NCBI GenBank assembly: GCA_000499405.2
Contig: HG738139.1
Span: 9,448,616-9,512,615 of the forward strand
Length of the DNA stretch: 64,000 nt
DNA from: Onchocerca volvulus
Taxonomy: Eukaryota; Nematoda; Chromadorea; Rhabditida; Onchocercidae
Direction: 5' to 3'
Shown here: piece by piece, positions 1 through 12,626 of the stretch
Layout of the letters: every line of letters begins with the position of its first letter
Position numbering within the stretch: the stretch's first letter is position 1
Notes under the pieces: generated by a model
Told to the model about the DNA's origin: nothing
Seen by the model: the letters and a program-made list of their open reading frames with translations, nothing else
Databases searched by the model: none
Made by a program: the position numbers and the translations under genes

Positions 1-715
1 TAATAAATCCAGAACTGATCCAAATTTCATCGCAGCGTATCACTTCAAAATTACAAAAGATGCATATTACATAAAGCAATGATGAATTATGCGAACTTTA
101 AAGTAAGGCGCTGTCTATTGCATGATACCACATTTATATTTTAACTCATGCAGAATCATAAATGAAAAACATCATTCCACTTATAATTATTTTTTCATTC
201 ATAGAAACATGAAAACAAACAATGCATTCATTACTTCTTCAATTCTTTAAACAGAATTTATGAAGAATATCAAAAGAATTCAATAACCGGAAAAGGGAAC
301 GTTTCATCCAATGTTTTTTTAGTCATAATTTTGAATTGAAGAAGTTGAAACAAAGGATGCCTTCTTCAATATTTTTTGTCTTTTTTACATTCAAAATTTC
401 AATCAGAATACACTTTACACATTGGTCTGACAAATATCCTTAAAAAATAAATTAAGACTTTGTCATAATGATCTTTCCTCTCTCTTATGCTTGCGATAGG
501 CTGATGTAATATTCAGAATGAATTCAGGAAATGATACATTCATTACAAACTTATTCTAAGACCAAAGAGACGTGGATTACTTTTTGAATTACAAATAACC
601 AGATGCCAAAATTTAGGATTCTAAATTCTTTCCACTCAATTAAGCGAAATGCTATTCTTTTTTTCTTCACATAAACAATGTGAACTTCAATTTCTTGAAC
701 ATTTTAAAGAGCATT

Positions 716-860
716 TCACAATATTCCGTCATGGTATCTCAATTTTTTCTGAATGAGAAACATAGAATCAACCAGCTTGTGAAATTGAGTGGCTAAAGGT
801 CTGCATTGTTCAATTTGAGAGCTAAGTGAATCGCTCAATTGTTTCAAAGTAAAAATTAAG
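716..860 (-). CDS. Exon-like piece of an unidentified coiled-coil gene (possible F-BAR)
   Basis: On the minus strand a CTTCTTCAG acceptor at 861 opens a 48-codon frame ending in TGA at 716-718. The peptide (frame entered after one base) includes KQLSDSLSSQIEQC and ends in RYHDGIL. It is charged, heptad-like and far from the low-complexity composition of the surrounding DNA. In F-BAR proteins the second helix has a comparable series of spaced leucines followed by a lysine-rich stretch, so this could be such an exon; this is pattern inference only. The entry phase needs a preceding exon ending with two bases of a codon. The piece at 1723-1896 ends in phase 0, so at least one linking exon is missing. 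It could be a chance frame. Confidence 0.3.
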
Positions 861-967
861 CTGAAGAAGCTTGCGAAGAGACGGAAAAAATAGAAAACAA
901 AAACCGCAGCTTTAAGGTTTTTTGATGATATAAGCAAGCACTTAAATTTATTCACTTTATTGGAAGT

Positions 968-1128
968 GAAACAATAAAGTAATTTTGGGGTTTGAGTAAA
1001 TGAAGAATAAAGTGAAAGTGAGACAACAAGGTATTTTTGATAATTTGACAACAAAGTGAAAAGTGAAGAATAAAGAGAAACAATGAAATAATTTTGATGG
1101 TCTCAGCAAATGAAGAATAAAGTGAAAC
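968..1128. repeat. Imperfect direct duplication, about 110 bp period
   Basis: A block of about 50 bases starting GAAACAATAAAGTAATTTTG at 968 recurs from 1077 with scattered substitutions. Both copies end in the same run TGAAGAATAAAGTGAAA (1001 and 1111). The period is 109-110 bp. It lies between the two exon-like pieces of the left-edge gene and is probably intronic. No coding role is seen. Confidence 0.7.
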
Positions 1129-1722
1129 TCTTGAAAAATAGAGATCTAGCCAAAATAAAAGCTTTGTTAGAAAAAGTTCAAGATATCAATAAATAAACTA
1201 AAATTTATAATATATATACTGGCACTTAATATTGGATTTCTTGTGAAGAATTTTTCTAATAACCTGAACTTGGTTAGGCACTTTTTGCTATCAGTGAGTT
1301 TCACGATAAAACTTCAGGAGATGTTTTAATATTTGATAAAATAAAACGTGATAAACTTGATTAAAACATAACAAAATAAATAACATCTTGACACTGTTTC
1401 TTAGTAATAAGAATGAATCTATTATGACTTCATTGTACATTTCTGCTGCATAATAGATTTGGTTTTAAAATATCTATATATCATTTCATAAATGAAAAAT
1501 GGTAATCTAGACATTTCAGTTGTAGATTAATTACCCATAAATAAGTCACTGATTTTCAGCTAAAGATAAAATGATCTCGAAGGAGTAGTTCGACTGTATT
1601 GTTTTGATTGGTACATAATAATGCTTTTGAGCTATAAATTTCACATCATGATAATTAATTCAAATACATTTTTATTAATCAAAATAAAGCCCATTAACGA
1701 TTTCTCTTTTTTTTTTTGCAAC

Positions 1723-1896
1723 ATAAAAATTCATGCTCCGAGATTTAATGAACATTTGGAAAGCATTTTCTGCTTCCTGCTGATTGTGTAGATATTTTCT
1801 CTGCAAAAAATTACTAATATACTTGAAGATGTGGTAGCCAATTGGCAAGAAGTCAAGTTTGAATGCAATGGATGATGTAAAATCTTCCCTCCAATT
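1723..1896 (-). CDS. Exon-like piece, possible FCH (F-BAR start) segment
   Basis: The minus strand holds a 58-codon open segment beginning NWREDFTSSIAFKLDF and containing FKYISNFLQ and QQEAENAFQMF, before a possible donor (TAT|GTTGC) at 1722. The order of an aromatic/acidic start, a glycine-aromatic pair, a helix ending in an Arg-rich turn and then an Ala/Glu helix resembles the FCH start of F-BAR proteins such as PSTPIP. The acceptor assumed at 1897-1898 lacks a T-rich tract and is weak. The frame could be read further, to a TAA near 1680. Another frame has an ATG at 1934 but no family resemblance. Gene identity is not established. Confidence 0.28.
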
Positions 1897-3485
1897 CTTT
1901 CAACTTTTATCGATCCAACTGGACTATTCGACATGGTGAATATGCGTTGTCACGAAAAATTAATCCTAGTGTAAATCAATAATCCTTCAGCCGTTGTAAT
2001 TTCAATAAATCATAGTGATTTAGTGAAAAAATTTCTGAAATGAATTTGTCAGGATTCAAAATGACACACCACAATGACACAATATCTTGTCGCAAAGTTT
2101 ATAAACATGTTTTCGAGTTTCTATGCTATCCTATCAGTAATATGATTGTCATATAGAACTGCTTTTTCTATGCCACAATTTGACTGAAAAATAACTTCTA
2201 CGCGCAATTCGATCACAATTCGAAATGTTCTTTACTTTTATTTACAAAAAAAGATAGCGATTTTTTGATAAGGACAATTCAGAGGCATCTACTCATAAAG
2301 TTCTTTCACCTTTCTAATTTGCTGAAATGCAGAACGATCATGAAATTGTCACTGTTGAGTTCTTCTGAGCCTTCCGTGTAGTTGTAAGGAAATTAGATTG
2401 GGTATCAATTTTCGATAACACCTCATTATACTTCCGACCTTTAAGACTCTCCTTCACAAGGCTTTTTTATACCACAACTACAGTAAATTTGTACACGAAT
2501 TATGTTTTTAATCTTAACGATCACTAGGACGAATTGATTTCAATATTCTTCTTACGGTTAAAACGATATAAGTGGCCATCAGTTTCGGGAAATTTGAAGA
2601 AAATCGAGAAAATACTGCCCAAAAAACCGAAAAAACAAAACCGGTTCGACGGCGAGACCATGTTCACAGAATAAAATCAACACAAATATTTTCCCCTCAC
2701 CATACTAATATACAGACATTAAAACGGCTATAATCTGAATTTCCTTCCAGTTTCGTTCGCATCTCCAAACTTCTCTTCAAATTAATATTCATTACCAACT
2801 AGCTGACCAGCCATTTCTTCCCTTCAAGAAGCATTCGCAAACGAAAGAGAAGCGCAAACTATGAGCAAGGAAAAATGAGAGTAATTCGAACCATCATCTC
2901 AGATACCATTTATGTCCAACATGTCAAACAAATCAATCATCAGCTACTGCCTCACTGTCACCCCTCTCCCCTCCCTGCGACCTCAATCCGATCGCATGAC
3001 AAACGATTGTATTTACACTTGTTCTCCGTCTATCGCGTCCTGTTTTCCAATTTCCCAATCGCTAAAAGGTCAGCCTGTGGTACTAAACTGTTTCGCAAGT
3101 TTTCTTTCTCTCTGTTCCCTCTCCAGGCTCGAAGATCTTTCTTACTCCTCCAAACCCTAACCATACTATGTCAAATCTTATCAATCTCTAATGCTCTTAG
3201 AAACTGTTCTCATTTTTTCATGAGTTGTTTCGTAAACTCACTTCGCAATGATCCGATAGAGATATTGCCTTGGGAAATAGGGAGAGAGGTGAGGAGTGGA
3301 GATTGATTGAGGTCACGAGAGGAATTGCCAGGTTGGTTGAGGTTTGTGGAAAAGGTCAGTTTATACCAGCATATTTCTTCCAGAACGATGAGTTGCATAT
3401 TTCGATATACTGTCGTATGAATAGCGAATTTCAACGTGACTGAACAACGTATAGTTGGAATGCGCGAGAAAGGTATAAGATATAC
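1897..3485. other. Intergenic; probable promoter region of the SPRING gene
   Basis: No supported gene. From about 2560 to 3480 the base composition is visibly less AT-rich than the flanks, with C-rich stretches near 2950-3000, which fits a promoter or 5' leader for the plus-strand gene starting at 3486. Several overlapping open frames here have no recognisable family pattern and lack splice support. Confidence 0.5.
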
Positions 3486-5266
3486 ATGTGGATGGCACAC
3501 TACGGGAAAAGACTGGTCATTCGGTCATTCCGAGCCACTTACGTTCTTGCTTTTCTTTTTGCCTTCAGCTTACTTTACTTCGTTGTCGAAAGTGGTCTTC
3601 TAGCTTGGATTATACAAAATGCGTTAAGTATTTCTGGGGTAAGTTCCGATTTACGTTCGTTTTATGATTTTCATGTATGTTTAGTTTTCTCAGTTCAAAT
3701 TTTCAAAGAGCTATGATCTTTACATCATACCAAGCTGATGATATGTTTCAGTCGTAACTCTGGAAAATGATACAAATTTGTCACGTAAGCTACAACTTTT
3801 CTAATAAACGCAGCATATTTTGATCAATTTTGAAGTTGTTTTTAGTGGTCGATGTAAATTTTTTAGGATTAGAATTTCTTGCCTTATTGGTAGATATGTA
3901 TCATCTCAATAATAGCCAATTCAAAATTCATTAATAATAATCTTGTGGAGTGCGATCTTTTGCTTTTTAATTCAAACATTAACTAAGTGGTTGTAAGAAA
4001 TAGTTAACTAAATAGTTGTAAGAAGTGATTGATATCTATATAATTTTTAATTTGAGCAAGACATCGAGGAACGAATGTTGGATAAATACAAGCTGACGGC
4101 GCATAGACATATCCAGTGGTTAGCAGATAGTGCTGGACGAAATACGGATGCAATAAACGATAGTTTTGTGAGTAATGAAGGAATGGCATGCCGTAATACA
4201 ATACAAGGAAGGACTTCTATTACTGATGACAGAGGTAATTTGAATTCAGTTGAAGTAGGATCAAGTTTATTTAATCTGTCTTTGTGCACTTCACAAATTT
4301 TGGTTCTTAGATTTCCATTTTCATCAACTGAACAGGATGCAGGGAGTGAGGTATTTTACATTCTTTTTTTTGTTTTTTTTTTTGTTTTTTTAGGAAAGCT
4401 GACTTTCAGTTGTTATATATTGTGATTAGCAAGAGCATTAAATGGTCACTTTCATTCTCATCTCTCGATTCGGCTTGCTTCGATATTTATTATTTCAGAG
4501 TAATAGAAACAGCTTTGATATCTTAGGGAGTTTTTCATTTTTTGTTCTTATCAAGTTTTTTATTGTTGTTATATGACATTATTTTATGCAGTTTTTTCTG
4601 TATTTAGGTTATACGTGTGAAAGAGCTTTCCTGATGTCGAATGGTTGCTGCGAAGTGGGCACTCATTCAGTACGCTTTAGCTGTGCTTGGTGTGATCTTC
4701 ATACCGGTTGTTGTTCTCACTACGAGCAGTGCGTTTCCTGCTGTCTGAGACCGGAACAGGTACTTTTTTTATATAATGAAATTAAGGAAATTAATGGATT
4801 ATTTCATGCCTAGTTTTCTACCTTTATTGTAATATATACTTCTTACTAACCAAGAACTTGGAGATTTGACAAAGTAATTTATTTAGTCGAATTTTACCAA
4901 TTTTCACCAAGAAAATCTTTTTCTATAGAAAAATATACTGCTAGAAATGATAGAGTCAACGTCTGGGCATCGATTACGACAGATACTGTCTGCGACAGAT
5001 CAATTCGAGCTTTGCATGCTTAAGTGTCGCACTTCTTCAAATGTAAGGACGTGAATTTTTGAATTGGATGCTAAATATTTTTGTGAAGTTTTCGCCGTAA
5101 AATACAAATATATTGCGTTAAGAAAATTTTTGAATAATAGTGCAGTTTTTTTATAACGAAATAAATATTTTTTTTTTTCTAGAGTGTACATTCGGAAAAC
5201 AAATACAAAAGCGAGAAAATGAAATATTGTTACAAACAGGAGCCGGATAGTCCTTTCTCACGATAA
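3486..5266 (+). CDS. SPRING1: SPRING / C12orf49 ortholog (SREBP-regulating Golgi protein)
   Basis: Five exons fit with agreeing phases: 3486-3638, 4057-4234, 4608-4759, 4929-5042 and 5183-5266, giving 226 residues (human about 205). In vertebrates SPRING is a Golgi membrane protein that supports S1P/SCAP-dependent activation of SREBP. The product has a short basic N-terminus, one hydrophobic segment (about residues 18-42, FLFAFSLLYFVVESGLLAW) and a lumenal part. Family signatures are all present: CRNTIQG, TDDRGYTCER, NGCC, the Cys-rich HTGCCSHYEQCVSCC, FELCMLKCRTSS and KYCYKQEPDSPF. Splice sites are canonical GT-AG, for example GTAAGT after exon 1. The start could instead be the ATG two codons downstream. 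The next gene on this strand begins 1.8 kb further on. Confidence 0.9.
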
Positions 5267-5477
5267 GAATCCATAATCGACGAGTTACTCTACGATGAAA
5301 ATTCCGATAACTTATAATATCGAGTTGCATTTAATATGCTGAATTGATTTTATGCTTTTCCTTTTATGTATGATTTCGGTTCCGGTTATATCCTTCAGTT
5401 TACGAACTTTATTTGTGACTAAAGTTCTATTATTTTTAATGTGGACTCTTTAGTGTTTGTGTGGGCTTCAGTGGGTC

Positions 5478-5535
5478 CAATATATACCTTGATTCAATAT
5501 ATATCTTGATTTATATTCAATATATACCTTGATTG
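5478..5535. repeat. Three-copy degenerate tandem repeat
   Basis: The unit CAATATATACCTTGATT occurs at 5478, with one T-for-C change at 5495, and again at 5518. The last two are separated by a short TATATT spacer. It lies about 210 bp past the SPRING stop, probably in its 3' untranslated or downstream region. Confidence 0.75.
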
Positions 5536-5890
5536 AGATAGTTTCCTTTTTTATGAAGAGTAAATACCGAGGAGCTTTGAAAAATTTAAGGGATGTTCTA
5601 TTCAGTAACTGTTTTTATATAATCTTATTGAATGTTGGATGCAAGCAACATTTACAAAATGCATATTTTGACATAATTTTAAGACTTAATATTGTAATGA
5701 ACTTCATCTTTGAAAATAAATTAACTTCATTTGAAGCAACTATATGAATCTATGCATTATCTCTCAATATTCTAGTTGTACACCTTCATTTTCTGCATCT
5801 TTTTTTCATAATGGGTTTTGTCAGCATTTTTGTTTATTCTTTTATGTTGCTGATTTTTGACATTCGTGTTCCTTTATGTAAAAAATATAA

Positions 5891-5923
<33 letters not shown>
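5891..5923. repeat. TA dinucleotide microsatellite
   Basis: An almost pure run of TA, with one G near its start. A second, shorter run lies at 5999-6016. Confidence 0.85.
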
Positions 5924-5927
<4 letters not shown>

Positions 5928-6285
5928 TTAGAATTTAAGTTTTTTGAAGAGCTGAAATAAATCTGTTCGTCGTTATGCAATTTTAATATTGATCATGATA
6001 TATATATATATATATGTATGCTAAATAGATGGCAATAGTTTTTTTGTTTGTTTCTTCATTTGCATATTTATTTTGAATGAATAAGAGATTTACTACTTAA
6101 ATTTACATTCCTTCTGCTTTGTTCTACAGACGAAGTTTATTTCTCAAAATATAGGTGCATATTATTCTTGTTATCTTCTGATGTCATTGTCGGAAAAATC
6201 CGGAAGATGTAATTATTGTATATAAGGAGTGTTAAAGGTCAAGAAATGCGAAGATAGTTTCAAATGGACCAACAAGGAGATAAAC

Positions 6286-6348
6286 ATGTTTACTACCAAA
6301 AGGATAAAATGTTTGCCGCCAAAACAACAAATATGTTTTTCGTCAAAA
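6286..6348. repeat. Three short repeats, ATGTTT-NNCNNC-AAAA
   Basis: The pattern ATGTTT, two variable bases, C, two variable bases, C and AAAA appears at 6286, 6309 and 6333, a spacing of 23-24 bp. The variable bases differ in each copy, so this is an old tandem array or a set of sites for one binding factor. No open frame of note crosses it. Confidence 0.5.
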
Positions 6349-6795
6349 TGTCGCGGTTAACAAATAAATAAAGCGCGGTCGGCTAGTCAAGAGGCCACAC
6401 ACTGGAGATGAAGAAAGGAGGAAGAGCCGCGAAAAGGTTTAAAAGATTCGTATTTTGGAGTAGAGTCAGTTTTCTATAACGGTTAGAATTTGGAGTTCTA
6501 CATCAACACAGCGATAGTTTCTAGAACGACGCGGATCAATGCAGCAATAGCAGCAAAATTGACAGTCACCATTATTCTCAACGAGCAAGAAAGGAAAAAA
6601 TAATCCAGTGATCAGTTTATTGGGCATTCTGAGATAGTTGTTTGTACCTTATGATAAAAACCATCTTCCGTTTATCAATAAAATTTTTTACAGAGATATC
6701 CATTTCTGTCACAATTCAATAAAATCAACTTTTTCAATAATCATTCTTGAGATAGTGGATTTATTTTTATGGGTTTATATGATTTTCTGCAGCAG

Positions 6796-6826
<31 letters not shown>

Positions 6827-7032
6827 AACTTTCGGTTGATTCCTTAAATTATTAAGCAGGCATTGTTCTCTTAAAACATTCTCCCGACGTTAAAACTGTC
6901 AGCTCTAGTGCAGAGAGAACTGTATGGTATTTGTGGATTGTACGCGCAAAAATTTGGTTCATTATGATATGAAGTCTGTTGTGAATTTCTGATTGAACTG
7001 TATGTAATGATACGTTCCATGCTTGATCAATG

Positions 7033-7042
7033 TCCATTTCAG
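7033..7042 (+). promoter_or_regulatory. Probable trans-splice (or intron) acceptor before TMEM209
   Basis: CCATTTCAG ends at 7042, only seven bases before the ATG at 7050. A T-rich AG acceptor directly upstream of a start codon is how spliced-leader addition sites look in nematodes. A non-coding first exon joined by an ordinary intron would look the same. Confidence 0.5.
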
Positions 7043-7049
7043 ATACATA

Positions 7050-10000
7050 ATGAATTCATCATGGCACCATGGAACTGTTTTGCCAACAAAGTTAGACTTA
7101 CTGCTTGCATTAGAACGCGGAACTGAAGCAGCAAGGTATGTGTTTTAGTTGTTTTGAAGTGATGGCGCATAGTTTCTTTGGTTGATATAATCTCGGTCTG
7201 CCTATTTGAGATTTTGTCAATCCGTAAACTTACTATACAATTCAACTAGTGTTTTGAATGAATAATTGATTTAATCTTCGGATGAGGTATATATTCGGTC
7301 AATCGTTTTAGAAGACACATCTAGAGATTTGCACTTTTGGTAACTCAGATGTTTCCGGAATATACTGCTATTCATTTTCCATGTAACTTTTTTGATTTTG
7401 TTAACTTCAATTATCCAAAAATAGGATCAATTAAGGATCAGAAAAGGATATAAGTTTTAATCGTATTGAAGTAATACAATAATTATTTAAGACTGTGGCA
7501 GTCATGGCGGCAAGTTATAGTTTGGGTTTTGCCAACGATTTACTTTACTTTCGATGTAAGTTATTTCGAATTAAAGTTATGTAACTGATTCAAAAATTGA
7601 AACTTTTTTAAAACCACAATAGTATTTCTTCCTCTCTTCATTATTTCAAGTTCATTCTAAAAATTCTTTTTAAAGCTACTCTGATTTTCCCTTTAATTTT
7701 AACTGCAGCTTTATTTTGTTGCTTTTATTAAAAACCAAGGTTTGCATATCGCATATATGTAGACATTTTTTTTTAGATCTTCGCTTTACATTGTACTATT
7801 TGCGCTAGTTTGATTTCTTGCTTTCTACAATATGACAGAGTTTATTCAACGACATATGTGGTCGAGATCACTGCACTTTTCATTTGTTTACTGAATTTAC
7901 TGGTGTGTTTTTTCGAAGCAGCGAAAAATTCTTACTGTATCACAAGGAGAGTATCATCGAAGCTTACACCACAACAAGTTTCTTCACGTAGGATCACTGA
8001 TCAAAGTAGGATTTTAACATTTTGCAAATAAAATTCGTGATCATTTAGTGCTTATTAAAGTTTTCTATTTGCACATGATCTTATATCAGTTCAAAAAACA
8101 GAAAAGCAATCATTCATAGTAAAGATCATTTGTTCTGAGTGATCAGACATATTTCCGAGATGTGAGAAATATGATTGTAAAGAGTGTCTTTTGCGTTTCA
8201 TGACCATCAGTTTAACATTCTGGATTAAACAAGTTTTGACTATTCTTTAAAAAAAAATGTTCTTCATTAATAACATTTTGACTTTTTTTTTTCAGGTGAT
8301 TGTAGCATTTTATCATCTCCATCAAATCGAAATTTCATCACACAATGGCTTTCGGCCTTACATTTTGGCGATTGGGTAGCACAAACTCCGAAAAATTCAT
8401 TTTCATCAAATTATATAAGGCATAATTTGAGTAGTTCTTCAATTGGATCATCGTTTAATAGGCTAGTTAGTTTCTCGAAATTCTTATTTATTCAAAAATG
8501 CACATGGACAAGTAAATTCAGCTAAAATTCTTATTCACTCTCTTTTCTTTACAGTAAGCAGCAGTATTTAATGATCATTTGGACCAAATTTCTTATCGTT
8601 ATGTATTATCTCGAAAAAAATATCAAACATGCCAGAATTCATACTAGATTACCAATTTGTATCTCTTGAAACATTCTCAGAAAAATTTTTCATTTAAAAT
8701 CGTTTTGGCGACAAAATAGTGACATTTTTCGATAAGTTTTGAGTAAAAGTTTTCAGTCGTAAATCAGGAAGTGCGTTTGGCGACAGTGATTTGTTCATAC
8801 ATTCAACACCGCTGGTTGACCACCATTCTTCATATGCAGAGAGACATTCGAGTCATTCTGTACCATTATCTGCGAAAGTTGGTTCAAGGACATCTCTTCG
8901 TAGTCGTCCGACATCTTCAATTCAGACAAAAAAACAGCTGGAAGAGTATCTTCAAAAAAGGTAAAAAATGTACATCAGCAAGTACGACTGTACTTGCAAT
9001 ATTGAATCTTTGAAATGTGGTTTTTTAGAGTATTTGCTAATCAATATGTTAATTAATATATAGTTGACTTTCATCAGACTTAATTTATGCTGTGGATATT
9101 TTTTTTGTTGAAAAAAATATGTGAAGTCTCTGATGACACATGAAATCGTCCTTATCACAGTGCATTTATCGAGAACTTTCGTTATTACTTACCTAAAGAT
9201 AGCATAGAATAAAAATACCAAATAGATTCACTTTCATACTTTCATGAGGAATTTGCTATACTGTAAAAATGACTATTCTAACGTATTTGTAAAAGCATAA
9301 TGCACAGAGGAGTTTTCTTCTCCTTATTTGAGCTGGAATAGCATATCATGTGCTTCTTAATGTGAATCTTTTCCATATAAAGATTCTGTAGATGGTCATA
9401 AATTCGATAAATATTCTTTTTCATCTCCCAAAAATATTTAAAATCACTATAAAAAGAGAGTGCACGTAAGAATATCATCGAGTATTGCAAAAAATTTTCA
9501 CATGCACTGACAAAAATAATTTTCAGCTAAGCACAAAAAAAAAACATTTCAGCTAGTAGTATTAATAGTAGTAGTTTTTCAGTGCACTGAACAATGAATT
9601 ATTCCAAAGTGGTAGAGCATCATTTTCAACATCATTTGGTTCTTTGTCATTTCCGGAGTCTGAGCGCATCGTTGGTATTTCTCAGCCATTCGGCTTGGCA
9701 TCTTCCAAAAATAACAATTACGAAGTTGGAACTGCCATGTATGATGAGGAACAAGGGAGAGTGGCAGGCGATGAAAACAGCGTTGTTTCATTAGTAACAG
9801 GTTGCGATTTGATTGTGCAGTCCATGTTATAATATGAATTAGCTAATTAAGATTTGATACCAATTTAATTTTTCATACTTGAAAAATAATAGCTCCTTTA
9901 AAATGTGAAATTAAAAGCTTAAACTTTAAAATATTTCTAATCAAATATGTATTAAGTCATATTAAATGCCTAAATTATAGCACAATTAAGACTTAATTTG

Positions 10001-12626
10001 AGATGATGCAATGATGCAATTTTTATACTGATTAATATATTTGTGACATAGATCAAGGAAATCAAAAATGTCGTGGTGCCTTGCTCCAAATTTAATAGTG
10101 TCAAACTTTTGTAATCGCGCGAACAATGAACATTTTGAACTTAATTCTTATTACCATTCGAGAATGTCTGATTTCTAGTCGTGTTTCTGATTGAGATGGA
10201 GCGAAATCATTAATATTCTCAAAGCATACTATGCATATATAGATTTATATTTTTATTCAGGTAGTCGTATAATGGTAACTGACAAACGCATATCATTATC
10301 ACCAATTCCTCTGAATTTGATTGAAGTTGGCAACGAACTAACTTCTGAAGATGGCAAAGGTATAGCGAGTGATGGAACAGATGTTGCTCGAAATGCTGAT
10401 AATGATAGCATTACATTTCGTGTAAATTATAACGCTGCAAAGCGTTCACCAAAAAAAGGACGGGGTTTGTAAAATTCAATTATATTTTGAAATTTCTTCT
10501 GAACTTTACATCATTAGTAATTTTTAAAGTTCTTCATAATGAGTAGAATGAATGAAAATATCCATTTGTTCCTTCGACGATTTATATAGATTAAAACGAC
10601 GTTCATTTTAAAATAGGATATTCTAAAATTTAGTTTTTATTTGAGAATTATCCCACTGTTTTTGAATCGGATTTTTAAAAAGATTTTTTATGGAAAATTT
10701 TATGTTTTTTCTAGTTGCATATACCTCGTTTGAATTTTTATCTGAAAAGCTCTTGATAATCAACCGAAATTTACAGGATCTACTCCTCCTTTACTTCGTC
10801 GATCAGAAAGTTATGAACGTCGCCGTCCTTCTAGCTTATCTCCACATTCTTCTTCTGGAAACCAATTTTCAAGTGTTATTCAGTTGAACGGAATTGAAAG
10901 CAGTCCAGCTGGCAAGCAGATACCTATCACTTCTTCGGAAATATTGAACCAGTAAGAGTTTTTGCTATTTCAAATTCTTTTTGCTTTTTCTTGTGAAAAA
11001 GATTTTTAAAAAGATGAAAATTTTTAAAATAGTTAAGGTTTTATGTTGTAGATATAGAATGGACGCTGAAGACTTCGCTATCGCTGAACGTAATTTACGC
11101 TGCTGGATTTGTCAAACAGTTTTACGTCCACTTGTTTTAAAAACTGATGAAATTAATGCCATCTTTATAAAGGTATGTTTTGTGGAAATCTTTTTAAAAT
11201 AATTATTTAATCTTGTCAAGTCAGTTGAACTAGAGTTAAGTTATCTTAGAATAACTAATAATTGTCTTTCAATTAATCGCTTTTCAAGAATCATCCAAAT
11301 AATAATCCAGTATCGTTCAGCAGTGATCTATTGTTGATCTCATATAAAGTTTTGTAACTGCAAAGATATTAAGCGTCTAATAAAAATTAAGTCCAAGTAG
11401 AATGATCGAATGAGCAAATTTACCCATTACGAGTAAACTGATGGACTAATACAGAGATAGAAAATTTCAGTCTCATGCACATTTGCATCTGAAAATCGGT
11501 CACTCTTCTGTTGAGGCTCTTCAAACTGCTGCTTCATCGAAAAATGATTTGCTGAAATCAGCCCTGCCATACATTTTACCGTATCTCAAAGTACATGAAA
11601 AACAATCGTATTTGATTAAAAGATGTCGAGATTTGTGTGCTGATGTATGTATGAAAAATTATAATTGGCAAGGAGGAGGATATGAACCTGTTGAAAGGAA
11701 AGAAGAAGGTCATTATTTTATTTCAATCCTATTTAAATGTGTCTTTTCCTCTTTATTTTTTCAACTTATTTTTTATTTTTTAGTTTCCTTTCTTTTCTTG
11801 CGGAAAATTGCACAGTTGGGATTCTTGTTTTGAAAAGCCCTATTTAGTTTAAATTTATTGATATTTAAAACCAGTTAGGCATTCAGAAGCTCTTTGATTT
11901 GATTAGAAAATGACGGAATTTTTACTTAAGGTGAACATGGTTATTCGCCAACAGAACGTGCATGGGGTCCACATTTGCCAACAGATGCCCAACTCATTTG
12001 GTCATGGTTTGCAGTTTACATGAATGCACGGTAAACTAAAACTGGAAAATTTTATTTATATATTTTGTAATTATCACTAAACTTGAGTGCTAACTTCTAT
12101 CTTTGTTTAAAAGCGCAGTGAATACTTTTCACTAAAATAATAGGCGCATTTACATTATGTAAAATTCACTAAAAAAGAAAGAAATTTTATAGAATGGGAA
12201 CAAATCCTTTAGTGAGTGATATCGAAATGCCATTCTCATCAGTTTTCTATCTAAGAAAACCCGCAAAGCCGTCGCCATTGCAGTGCATGAAAAAGTCTTT
12301 CTATATTTATCAGGTATTTAATCAGAAATTATACCTTTTGATCATTCTATTTGTCAATCCATTTAATCATCAGATTTATCGATTTAACAGTAAAATTTTT
12401 GAGCATTTATTAGATTTATCGAGTATTTTAGAGTAGCATTCATCCTCCACACTTTGAATTGGTACTGGATGGTGGCCGTGAACGTTTCGAAGTTGATCGC
12501 GGTACGAAAAATCTTTGGCGAACAATATTGCTTTTCATACAGCATATTCGTTTGTTTAACGAAGGCCAGCTGGGTAATATAAAAATTGATGAGAACGGTA
12601 TCAATCTTGCCTGCGTTTTAGAGTAG
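7050..12626 (+). CDS. TMEM209: TMEM209 ortholog (nuclear-envelope membrane protein)
   Basis: Thirteen exons give about 706 residues (human 561): 7050-7135, 7492-7555, 7777-8005, 8296-8461, 8757-8960, 9583-9800, 10261-10464, 10777-10951, 11052-11172, 11471-11708, 11931-12030, 12193-12313, 12432-12626. TMEM209 is a poorly characterised nuclear-envelope protein linked to nuclear-pore components. Visible here are an N-terminal RGTEAAR start (human KETEARK), two hydrophobic segments (about residues 35-68 and 77-96), a long Ser-rich linker (about 110-450), and the conserved C-terminal domain: NLRCWICQTVLRPL, YEPVERKEEGEHGYSPTERAW split over exons 10-11, DAQLIWSWFAVYMNAR and SSIHPPHFELV. Phases agree throughout only if exon 4 ends in a GC donor at 8462. 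The extra length is all in the linker. Confidence 0.88.

Larger units (their letters stand above)
5267..7041. other. Intergenic, with simple repeats
   Basis: This is the gap between SPRING and TMEM209. It contains a three-copy repeat at 5478-5535, TA microsatellites near 5891-5923 and 5999-6016, a short three-copy motif at 6286-6348, a somewhat GC-richer stretch at 6360-6440 and a T20 tract near 6800. Open frames inside (for example 5529-5747) are AT-driven and unlike any family I know. Confidence 0.55.

Noticed and set aside
2875..3306. 143-codon open frame on the plus strand before SPRING
   Set aside because: Low-complexity, no family pattern, overlaps other frames, and sits where the SPRING promoter is expected.
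8771..9013. Open frame of 80 codons within TMEM209 exon 5
   Set aside because: It is the wrong frame of a real exon; its phase does not connect to exon 6, while the chosen frame does.
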